From Planctomycetia bacterium (lineage in GTDB: Bacteria > Planctomycetota > UBA1135 > GCA-002686595): a DNA stretch of 7,031 nt. Made by a program: the position numbers and the translations under genes. Where the stretch lies: assembly GCA_005778045.1 (NCBI GenBank), contig SXKQ01000158.1, forward strand, positions 1 through 7,031, given 5' to 3'. Position 1 is the stretch's first letter. Each line of letters begins with the position of its first letter. The notes below the pieces were generated by a model. That model was not told the DNA's origin and did not search any database. It saw only the letters and a list, made by a program, of their open reading frames with translations. Of this stretch, positions 1 to 6,073 are shown in pieces.

Positions 1-1123
1 GGCCGGCGCGACCGGTGCGGCCGATGCGGTGCGTGTAGTCCTGCGCGTCCTGCGGCACCGAGTAGTTCACCACGTACGTCACGAGGTGCACGTCGAGGCC
101 GCGCGAGGCGACGTCGGTGGCGATGAGCGCCTTGACCTCACCCGTGCGGAACGCGCTCATGACGCGGAAGCGCGAGGGTTGGTCGAAGCCACCATGCAGG
201 GCCTTGACCGAGAAGGGCATGCGCTCGAGCTGGCGCATGAGCGCGTCGACTTCCGTGCGGCGGTCGCAGAACACGAGGAACACGTCGTCGGCCGAGCTCT
301 GCTCGATCAGGCGCATCAGCGCCAGCGAGCGATCCGAGCGCTCGCAGGCCATCCACGACTGGTCGATGGTCTTGACCGTGGCGTGGCCGGCCGCCGTCGC
401 GACTTCCATCGGGTCGCGCGTGGCCTCGCGGGCGAGGCGCAGCACCTCGTCGGGGAACGTGGCCGAGAACAGCATCGTCTGCCGCTCGTCGGGCGTGTAC
501 GAGAGGATCTTACGCACGTCGTCGATGAAGCCGATCTCGAGCATCTGGTCGGCCTCGTCGAGCGCGACGAACTCCGTCCAAGGGAAGGAGAGGAACTTCT
601 GGCCGTAGAGGTCGATCACGCGGCCGGGCGTGCCGACCACGACCTGCGCGCCGGCCTTGAGAGCGTCGATCTGCGGGTTCATCGGCTCACCGCCGACGAT
701 CAGCGCGACCTTGGCGCCGATCGGCTCGCCGAGCTTTTCGAGCACCTGCGCCACCTGCTGCGCAAGCTCGCGCGTGGGGCACAGCACGAGCCCGAGCACG
801 CTGCGGCGTGAGGGATCGATCTTCGACATCATCGGCGCACCGAAGGCGAGCGTCTTGCCCGTGCCCGTCTCGGCCTTGGCGATCACGTCGCGACCGCTCA
901 TCACAGGCGGGATCGCGAGACGCTGGATCGGCGTGGGCTTGGTGATGCCCATCGCGTGGATCGTGGCGAGCACCTCGGCCCGCAGCGACATCTCGGCGAA
1001 GGTCTCGACCGGCGGGAGCTCCGTCGAGGGCTTGAGCGGTGCGGCCGAGCCGCGGGATTGGGGCGCGGGAGAGCCGCTCGGCCCTCCGCGACTGGGGCCA
1101 CGTCGTCCTTGGTTGCGATTCAC
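1..1123 (-). CDS. DEAD-box ATP-dependent RNA helicase, 3' end cut off by window edge
   Basis: This gene encodes an ATP-dependent RNA helicase that remodels RNA duplexes or RNA-protein complexes in the cytoplasm (ribosome assembly or mRNA turnover in this family). The 374 visible residues carry the motifs in order: Q-motif with Phe42 and Gln67, Walker A AETGTGKT at 84-91, PTREL at 116-120, TPGR at 165-168, DEAD at 189-192, SAT at 220-222, IATDVASRGLDV at 334-345, and HRIGRTGRAG at 365-374 touching the edge. Both RecA-like lobes are therefore essentially complete; only the C-terminal tail is missing. The first 40 or so residues are an Arg/Gly/Ser/Pro-rich, probably disordered extension. The GTG start is well fixed: an in-frame TAG lies at 1133-1135, and AGGA (1131-1134) sits 7 bases upstream. 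The gene lies downstream of the broken TPR gene on the same strand. The layout resembles RhlE/DeaD-type proteins, but the missing tail prevents a subfamily call. Confidence 0.95.
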   Translation of the reverse strand, partial: MNRNQGRRGPSRGGPSGSPAPQSRGSAAPLKPSTELPPVETFAEMSLRAEVLATIHAMGITKPTPIQRLAIPPVMSGRDVIAKAETGTGKTLAFGAPMMSKIDPSRRSVLGLVLCPTRELAQQVAQVLEKLGEPIGAKVALIVGGEPMNPQIDALKAGAQVVVGTPGRVIDLYGQKFLSFPWTEFVALDEADQMLEIGFIDDVRKILSYTPDERQTMLFSATFPDEVLRLAREATRDPMEVATAAGHATVKTIDQSWMACERSDRSLALMRLIEQSSADDVFLVFCDRRTEVDALMRQLERMPFSVKALHGGFDQPSRFRVMSAFRTGEVKALIATDVASRGLDVHLVTYVVNYSVPQDAQDYTHRIGRTGRAG

Positions 1124-1283
1124 GCGCGCATCCTAGCGTTCCGTGCGGCCGGGAGTCGCTCGGCATGCGCCCGGATCACGGCGGAGTGCCGGAATTCGCC
1201 GCTGGCGCGCGCGGGATGCGCACCGGAACTGAGCGGGACCCGTGCGCCCGCGGGGCGTATCCCGCGAACCGGGCTCCGCACGT
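1124..1283 (-). other. gap between the broken TPR gene and the helicase gene
   Basis: About 160 bases with no coding sign that I can support. It must hold the helicase leader and probably its promoter, but I see no convincing -35/-10 pair. The only clear elements are the AGGA ribosome binding site of the helicase at 1131-1134 and a GC-rich compound stem-loop at 1234-1264. Confidence 0.5.
1234..1264 (-). terminator. possible GC-rich stem-loop after the broken TPR gene
   Basis: CGGGA (1234-1238) pairs with TCCCG (1260-1264). Inside it, CGCCC (1245-1249) pairs with GGGCG (1253-1257) around a three-base loop. It begins about 20 bases past the ancestral stop codon of the TPR gene. There is no T-run, so it may be a weak or factor-assisted terminator, or chance pairing in GC-rich DNA. 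Confidence 0.25.
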
Positions 1284-3265
1284 TCACTGCAGGCGCAGCG
1301 AACGCGCGCTCCGAAACAGCTCGGGCGGCTCACGGATGCACGCTGCACCGCGCGGGTCGCCGGTGCCATCGGCCAGCGCGACCGCTGCCTCTCAGGCAGC
1401 GATGGCCGCGAGAAAGTGCCCGGCTTCCGCCAGTCCCGCGGTCAGGGTGTCGAGCACGATGGGGTTGGGGCTGGCTCGCAACAGATCGCGCGCGCGCTCG
1501 GCCCGCCGCACGGCATCCGCTCCGTTGCGCATGCGCGCGTCGGGGTGCGTGGCGCAGATCGAGGCGACGTTGTTCGGCGCGTCGACGTCGTCGGGCGAGA
1601 TTCGCAGCAGGAACTCGTACTCCGTGCTGGCCCCCTCGACGCGACCGGAGAGCGTCGGCGTGACCGCGGTGAAGCGCACGAGCTCGACGTCCTCGCTCGC
1701 GATCATGCGCGCCGCTCGGTAGCTCGCGAGTGTCTCGTCGAGCTCGCTGCGCATACCGAGCAGCTTGGCCGCGTGCGCGCGGGCCGTCGCATCCCATGGG
1801 TCGAGTGCGGTCGTCGCCTCGTGCGCGGCGAGCGCGCCGCCGAGGTCGCCACGCTTCTCGAGCAGCAGGCCGAGATTGCAGTGGGGCACCGCGTCGCGCG
1901 GGTCGAGCTCGATCGCGCGCTCGAGGTGCGTGAGCGCCGCGTCGAGCTCGCAGCGCGGCCCCGCGGTCCGGCCGTAACTCGATCGCGTGTCGCAGGTGCA
2001 CGATCGTGCCATCGAGCTCGCCTCGCTCCGCGAGCACGCGGCCGAGCGATTGCCGCACCAGCGCGCTCTCCGTGCCCGCGGCGAGCCCACGCTCGAACAG
2101 CGTCGACAGTTCCTTCCACGTGCTTGCGAGCGCACGGCTCTGCACCGCGAGGGGCGCAGCGACAGCGAGCGCGAGCGCCGCTCCACACCAGCGCGGCGCG
2201 CTGCGCAGGCCTTCCGCCGCGAGCCACACGAAGGCGAGCGTGACTCCGAGCGAAGGCAGGTACTTGTAGCGATTGGCGTGAGCCTGCGAGCCGACGTGCA
2301 CGATCCCGATCGCCGGTATGAGCATGCCGCGGAACCACAGCCAGCCGGCCAACAGGTCCGCGCGCGCTCGCGCAGCACCCGCCACGTGAGCCCACCGAGG
2401 ATCGCGAGCGCGATGGCGCATGGCACGGTTGGGCTGCCGCGCGGATGGGGGTCGTGGACGCACAGGTCTGCGGGCCGCAGGATCTGACGCAGGTACGTCA
2501 GTCCCGCGCTCGCCGCGTGCAGCAGGCGCGCGTCACAGGGACGACCTCCACCGACGGCACGGCGCCGCCCTTGCTCTGGACCCGAAACTTCACCACGGAC
2601 GAGAGCGCGATGAGCGCGAACAGCGGGAGCTTCTCGAGCGCGAGGCGGCGCCAGTCGAGTTGGTGTGCGCGGCCCAGCGGCCAGCCCTCGAGCACGAGCT
2701 GCAGGAAAGACATGGTCACGAGCATGGGCTTGGCGAGCAGCCGAGCGCGAGCAGCGCGGCTTCGCCCGCGAGGCGCGCTTGGCCCGGGCGTTCGGCCTAG
2801 CGCGCGAGCGCGAGCAGGATCGCGAAGAAGAAGCACGCGCACAGCACGTCCTTGCGCTCGGATACCCACGCCACGGACTCGACGCGCAGTGGATGCAGGG
2901 CATACAGCAGCGCGACCGCGGCGCTCGGCCGCAAGCGGCGCGTCAGGCGCGCGAGCGCGAAGAGGCACAGCACGGCACTCACGGCGTGCAGGACGACGCT
3001 CGTCGCGTGGTGGCTGGCCGGATCCAGACCGAACCACTCCACGTCCAGCATGTGGGAGAGCCATGTCAGGGGGTGCCAGTTGGCCGCGCGCGCTCGTGAA
3101 GGCCCAGCGCACGCCGTCCCATCAGAGTCCGCCGCGCACTCAGGGGTTGAGCGGCACGTAGTGGGGATCGTCGGCGAGCGTGAAGCCGCAGTCGCGGGCT
3201 CCGCTGAAGGTGGCGAGCAGCGCCGGCGCGAGCAGGGCCGCCACGCTTCCGCGCACGAGTCGCAT
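1284..3265 (-). pseudogene. degraded TMTC/PMT-like polytopic membrane protein with C-terminal TPRs
   Basis: Intact relatives are inner-membrane proteins of about 600-700 residues: GT-C-type multi-spanning domain, then TPRs, thought to act in protein glycosylation or complex assembly. Reconstructed pieces in order: ATG at 3265 and an N-terminal hydrophobic helix; FTLADDPHYV, with the acidic pair typical of the first outer loop; WDGVRWAFTSA; ANWHPLTWLSHMLD; ALHPLRVESVAWVSERKDVL; LAKPMLVTMSF and GWPLGR; TYLRQILRPADL; GWLWFRGMLIPAIG; ANRYKYLPSLG; then TPRs such as LTHLERAIELDPRDAVPHCN. Lesions: in-frame TGA at 3140-3142 and 3122-3124, frameshift near 3088, TAG at 2797-2799, frameshifts near 2740, 2534 and 2361, a frame-changing deletion near 1950-1965, and TGA at 1392-1394. 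Past that last TGA a family-like tail (EAAVALADGTGDPRGAA) continues to the ancestral stop at 1284-1286. The family match is from memory of conserved motifs. It is very unlikely to make a functional protein unless the sequence is wrong. Confidence 0.88.
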
Positions 3266-3480
3266 CGGACGCTGCTCTGCCTGCGACTCGAGGTTCGAGG
3301 TCACTCGATGGCCCAAGGCTCGGGAGTCTCGAGTGCGAGCAATTCTGCCCTCGGCGCAGGTTCGCAGGCACGTCGTGGTGGCACAAGGACGGCCGGAGGC
3401 TCACGAATCGATCCGGCGAGCCGCGCGTCGCGCCTCCGGAACCGTTGACGGACTTGCCGACTCCAGTCACGCTCGCGGCC
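3266..3480. other. divergent gap between the broken TPR gene and xthA
   Basis: About 215 bases between diverging genes, so it should carry promoters for both. I cannot identify them with confidence. A TTGACG at 3445-3450 resembles a -35 box but has no matching -10 at 16-18 bases. A 7-base inverted repeat, ACTCGAG at 3286-3292 and CTCGAGT at 3328-3334, is present; its meaning is unknown. Confidence 0.4.
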
Positions 3481-4245
3481 ATGAAGATCGCGACGTGGAA
3501 CGTCAACTCGGTGCGGGCGCGGCTCCCGCGCGTCCTCGACTGGCTGGAGCAGGAGCGGCCCGACGTGGCGCTCTTGCAGGAGATCAAGTGCCTCGATGAG
3601 CAGTTCCCGCGCGAGCCCGTGGAGGAACTCGGCTACTCGATCGAGACCTTCGGTCAGAAGACCGACAACGGCGTCGCGATCCTCGCGCGCACGCGCATCG
3701 AGGATGTGCGGCGCGGGATGCCGGGCGAGGGCGAGGACGCGCAGCGGCGCGTGATCTCCGCGCAGGTGGGGGACGTGCTCGTCGTCAACTGCTACGTCGT
3801 GAACGGCGAGTCGGTCGGCAGCGAGAAGTACGCCTACAAGCTCGACTGGCTGCGGCGTTTCATGGACTACCTCTCGAGCTTCGACATGAAGGAAAAGGTC
3901 GTCGTCGGCGGCGACTTCAACATCACCTTCGACGACCGCGACGTGCACGACCCCATGGCGTGGCACGAGAAGATCCTGTGCTCGACGCCGGAGCGCGAGG
4001 CGCTGCGCCGCGCCATGGCCCCCGGCTACGTCGACAGCTTCCGCAAGTTCCACGCGGACGGCGGTCATTACTCGTGGTGGGACTTCCGCACCAAGGGCTT
4101 CGAGCGCGGCCAAGGCCTGCGCATCGACCACCTGCTGATGAGCCCGCCGGCCCTCGCCGCCTGCACGGGCGTCGAGATCGAGAAGCGCTACCGCGGCGGT
4201 GAGAAGCCCAGCGACCACGCCCCCGTCAGCGCCGTGCTCGCCTGA
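3481..4245 (+). CDS. xthA: exodeoxyribonuclease III (AP endonuclease)
   Basis: The product is a Mg-dependent nuclease that cleaves DNA 5' of abasic sites and degrades 3' ends in base-excision repair; it acts in the cytoplasm on the nucleoid. The predicted protein has 254 residues, close to the usual length. The endonuclease/exonuclease/phosphatase fold is complete: WNVNS with Asn7, LLQEIK with metal ligand Glu34, NGVAILAR at 63-70, Tyr105 in NCYVVNGE, GGDFN with Asp145 and Asn147, RIDH at 214-217 and the terminal SDH at 244-246 with the catalytic Asp-His. No key residue is missing. I chose ATG at 3481 because the family begins MKIATWNVNS. A TTG at 3445 would add 12 residues with no family resemblance. 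Neither start has a strong Shine-Dalgarno sequence. The gene appears monocistronic and converges on the LAN-domain gene. Confidence 0.96.
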   Translation: MKIATWNVNSVRARLPRVLDWLEQERPDVALLQEIKCLDEQFPREPVEELGYSIETFGQKTDNGVAILARTRIEDVRRGMPGEGEDAQRRVISAQVGDVLVVNCYVVNGESVGSEKYAYKLDWLRRFMDYLSSFDMKEKVVVGGDFNITFDDRDVHDPMAWHEKILCSTPEREALRRAMAPGYVDSFRKFHADGGHYSWWDFRTKGFERGQGLRIDHLLMSPPALAACTGVEIEKRYRGGEKPSDHAPVSAVLA

Positions 4246-4258
4246 GCGCGAGCGCTCA
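4243..4258. terminator. perfect inverted repeat spanning both convergent stop codons
   Basis: TGAGCGC (4243-4249), the dinucleotide GA, then GCGCTCA (4252-4258). The left TGA is the xthA stop and the right TCA is the complement of the LAN-gene TGA stop. As RNA, either strand could form a 6-base-pair stem with a four-base loop. Its place between two converging genes suits a compact bidirectional terminator, but no T-run follows on either side, so function is inferred from position only. Confidence 0.4.
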
Positions 4259-4885
4259 CGACCGGCGCGGAGGGCGGGCGACGTGCAGGGTGAGGGCGCG
4301 GCGAGCGCGGGTGGCGATGTCGAGGGTGGAGTAGAGGGGGAGCAGCTCGGAGCCGGGCAGCTCGAGGCGGATGAGCAGCAGGTCGGCGAGCTGGCCGAGC
4401 TGCAGTTCCTCCGGCAATTCGAGGGGTTCGGCGCTGCGCGACTGCAGGGCGGCGACGAGGTCGGCGCGCAGGGCGATCGAGTCGATGGGGTCGGGCTCGC
4501 GTTCCTCGAGCGGCAGGATCTCGACCTTGCGATAGAGCCGGTCGCTCGGGGCCTCGCGGACGTGCACGCGCACGAGCCCCGCGAGCAGGATCAGGAATCG
4601 GCCATCAGGCAGGCGGTCGTGGCGCATGATCTCGCCCAGGCCCGCGATGAAGTGGATCGGCGGTCCACCGGGCAGCTCGGGCTCGTGGCTCTCAAGCACC
4701 GTGCCCATCACGATCCGCCCCTGACCGTCGAGCGAGTCCTCGATCATCTGCCGGTAGCGCGGCTCGAAGATGTGCAGCGGCATCATCGTGCCCGGGAACA
4801 GGAACACGCCCGCAAGCGGGAACATCGGCACGACCTGACCCGTGCCCGCATCGTCCGGCCAGCGCTGCTCGTCGGCGGGCTTCAT
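4256..4885 (-). CDS. stand-alone Lon N-terminal (LAN) domain protein
   Basis: A 209-residue protein consisting of the Lon substrate-binding (LAN, PF02190-type) domain without the AAA+ ATPase or Ser-Lys protease domains. The signature is clear: FPLAGVFLFPG at 22-32, PLHIFEPRYRQMIED at 36-50, GLGEI at 82-86 and DGRFLILLAGLVR at 94-106, followed by a helical C-terminal half rich in Leu and Glu. Such proteins are common in bacteria; they are presumed to bind proteins or peptides, and their role is not established. No signal peptide or membrane segment is seen, so it is likely cytoplasmic. The ATG at 4885 overlaps the upstream SirB1 stop in an ATGA, and GAGG (4896-4899) lies 10 bases upstream, which fixes the start and suggests translational coupling. 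Longer readings of this frame upstream are shadow sequence inside the SirB1 gene. Confidence 0.93.
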   Translation of the reverse strand: MKPADEQRWPDDAGTGQVVPMFPLAGVFLFPGTMMPLHIFEPRYRQMIEDSLDGQGRIVMGTVLESHEPELPGGPPIHFIAGLGEIMRHDRLPDGRFLILLAGLVRVHVREAPSDRLYRKVEILPLEEREPDPIDSIALRADLVAALQSRSAEPLELPEELQLGQLADLLLIRLELPGSELLPLYSTLDIATRARRALTLHVARPPRRS

Positions 4886-5862
4886 GCGGAGCGCACCTCG
4901 CGCGCGGTGCGCTGGGCGATGCATCGGCCGACGGTGGCGAGCAGGCGCACCTCGCGCTCGAGCCCGCGCTGGCTGTAGCTCTCCCGCAGGTTGCCCACGT
5001 GGCGTCCGAAGATGGCGAGGTCCGAGGCGTCGTCGAACCAGCGCGGTTCGAACGGCAGGCCATGCTGCGCGAGGTACTGCAGGCAGTCGCGATCGGAGAG
5101 GGCCGCGCCGCCGTGGAAGGGATCGCACAGCGCCGAGCGCCCGTCGGCCTCGTAGATGCGCAGGATCACGTGCCCGGGGAGCGCCACCGGCGCGGCGCGT
5201 ATCCCGGCGCGGCGCGCGACGAACAGGTACAGCGCCGTCAGGGTCAGCGGCAGGCCGCGCTTGCGGACGATCGCGCGGTGCAAGTAGACGTTGTCGGGAT
5301 GATGGTAGTCCTCGGGCTGCCCGCGGTAGCCCAGCTCGCGACCGAGGTAGTCGGCGAGCAGGTCCGCGCGGCTCGGCAGACCGGGCCGCGCCTCGAGGCG
5401 CTTGAGCACCTCGGCCGCCATGGCATCCATGGCGAGCACGTAGGGCCGCAGGTCGAGGTTCGGTTCCTCGAAGCGCGAGAGGAGCAGGAGGCCGCGCTCG
5501 AGGTCGGCACCCGGAGCGAGCGCCAGCTTGACCATGCGGCCGGCGACCTGCACCCGGCCATGGCCGAGCAGGATCGCCCGTGCCGCGGTGCGCGCGCGCG
5601 CCTCACCCTGCCGGGCGATGGCGTGCAGGAGCGGCAGGGCCGCCTTGCCGCGCCGCTCGAGCTCGCGCCGCACCTCGCGCTGAACGAGCGCAGAGGGATC
5701 GGCGAGCAGCGAGCCGAAGGTCGCGAGCTCGCGCTCTCGGCGTTGCCGCTCGATGCTCGCCCCGGCGTTCGCAACGGTCGGCGCGCTCGGGGCGCTCGCG
5801 GAGGACTGGGGGGTCAAGGTGACAGGATTCTGGCGCGCCGGGGTCGCGAGCGAAAGCGTCAA
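4882..5862 (-). CDS. SirB1 family transglutaminase-like protein
   Basis: The 326-residue product belongs to the SirB1/transglutaminase-like family, whose biochemical function is unknown. Residues 1-35 are low-complexity (Ala/Ser/Pro/Thr). Residues 45-100 form a helical, HEAT-like segment (SLLADPSALVQREV, then ALPLLHAIA). The SirB1 core runs from about 120 to 275: LERGLLLLSRFEEPNLDL, then HPDNVYLHRAIVRKRGLPLTL at 188-208, PGHVILRI at 229-236 and CDPFHGG at 246-252. His231 and Asp247 occupy the His and Asp places of the transglutaminase triad, but GLPLTL replaces the catalytic Cys region, as is usual in SirB1 proteins, so transglutaminase or protease activity is doubtful. It is first in an operon with the LAN gene. 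The start is uncertain: TTG at 5862 is the most upstream, TTG at 5817 is possible, and neither has a good ribosome binding site. Conservation begins well after both. Confidence 0.9.
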   Translation of the reverse strand: MTLSLATPARQNPVTLTPQSSASAPSAPTVANAGASIERQRRERELATFGSLLADPSALVQREVRRELERRGKAALPLLHAIARQGEARARTAARAILLGHGRVQVAGRMVKLALAPGADLERGLLLLSRFEEPNLDLRPYVLAMDAMAAEVLKRLEARPGLPSRADLLADYLGRELGYRGQPEDYHHPDNVYLHRAIVRKRGLPLTLTALYLFVARRAGIRAAPVALPGHVILRIYEADGRSALCDPFHGGAALSDRDCLQYLAQHGLPFEPRWFDDASDLAIFGRHVGNLRESYSQRGLEREVRLLATVGRCIAQRTAREVRSA

Positions 5863-5917
5863 CCGGACGTAGCTTGAGGTGCAACGGGCGGGGTCGTTTC
5901 AGCCGGCTCGGGCGGGG

Positions 5918-5946
5918 TTGCGCCCTTGCGAGGGTGTTCCTATTCT
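5918..5946 (+). promoter_or_regulatory. candidate sigma-70-type promoter for the thiolase gene
   Basis: TTGCGC (5918-5923), a 17-base spacer, then TATTCT (5941-5946). The -10 matches four of six consensus bases and the -35 matches three. TATTCT is one of the few AT-rich hexamers in this gap. Transcription would begin near 5953 and give a leader of about 120 bases. Confidence 0.3.
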
Positions 5947-6003
5947 CGCTGGCTCGAAAATCCACGGAGCACCCACCGAACTCCCGGCGAGCGCCCCGCG
6001 GAA

Positions 6004-6031
6004 CCGAGTTCCGGGACCGTCCCGGGCTTGG
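6004..6031 (+). promoter_or_regulatory. stem-loop in the thiolase leader
   Basis: CCGGGA (6011-6016) pairs with TCCCGG (6020-6025) around a three-base loop. An outer stem pairs CCGAG (6004-6008) with CTTGG (6027-6031), with one G-U wobble. A competing stem is possible between GAACTC (5978-5983) and GAGTTC (6006-6011), which overlaps both arms. The stem-loop ends 29 bases before the ribosome binding site. No known riboswitch class is recognised. Confidence 0.35.
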
Positions 6032-6060
6032 GTGAATGCCCTGTCCCCGTCCCCACTCCC

Positions 6061-6065
6061 GGAGG
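6061..6065 (+). promoter_or_regulatory. ribosome binding site that fixes the thiolase GTG start
   Basis: GGAGG lies 8 bases before the GTG at 6074. It decides against the in-frame GTG at 6032, which lies upstream of this site and has no comparable Shine-Dalgarno sequence. Confidence 0.8.
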
Positions 6066-6073
6066 CCGCACGC

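Larger units (their letters stand above)
5863..6073. other. divergent regulatory gap between sirB1-like and thiolase genes
   Basis: 211 bases between diverging genes. On the plus strand they hold a candidate promoter, a stem-loop and a strong ribosome binding site for the thiolase, listed separately. I could not find a convincing minus-strand promoter for the SirB1 operon. Confidence 0.5.

Noticed and set aside
29..811. 260-residue plus-strand open frame opposite the helicase
   Set aside because: Composition is dominated by Arg, His, Glu and Ala, and it mirrors helicase codons with all DEAD-box motifs on the other strand.
1242..2243. 333-residue plus-strand frame opposite the TPR pseudogene
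   Set aside because: The minus strand carries recognisable TPR and membrane motifs. The plus frame is low-complexity antisense sequence without any motif.
1392..2903. 503-residue minus-strand open frame taken as one intact TPR protein
   Set aside because: Only two stretches of it (near 2534-2361 and 1949-1392) match the family. The rest is out-of-frame Arg/Ser/Cys-rich sequence, while the true continuation lies in other frames.
3122..3142. Two closely spaced in-frame TGA codons, considered as recoded (selenocysteine or TGA-as-sense) positions
   Set aside because: The same gene also has a TAG, several frameshifts and a deletion. The complete neighbouring genes use TGA as their normal stop. 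Recoding cannot explain the frameshifts.
3445..3450. TTGACG as a -35 box for xthA
   Set aside because: No -10-like hexamer at 16-18 bases downstream (the sequence there is near CACGCT), and such a promoter would leave almost no leader before the ATG.
3301..4218. 305-residue open frame on the minus strand opposite xthA
   Set aside because: Exonuclease III on the plus strand is unmistakable. The antisense frame is rich in Arg, Ala, His, Asp and Val with no family motif, as expected from GC-rich codon bias.
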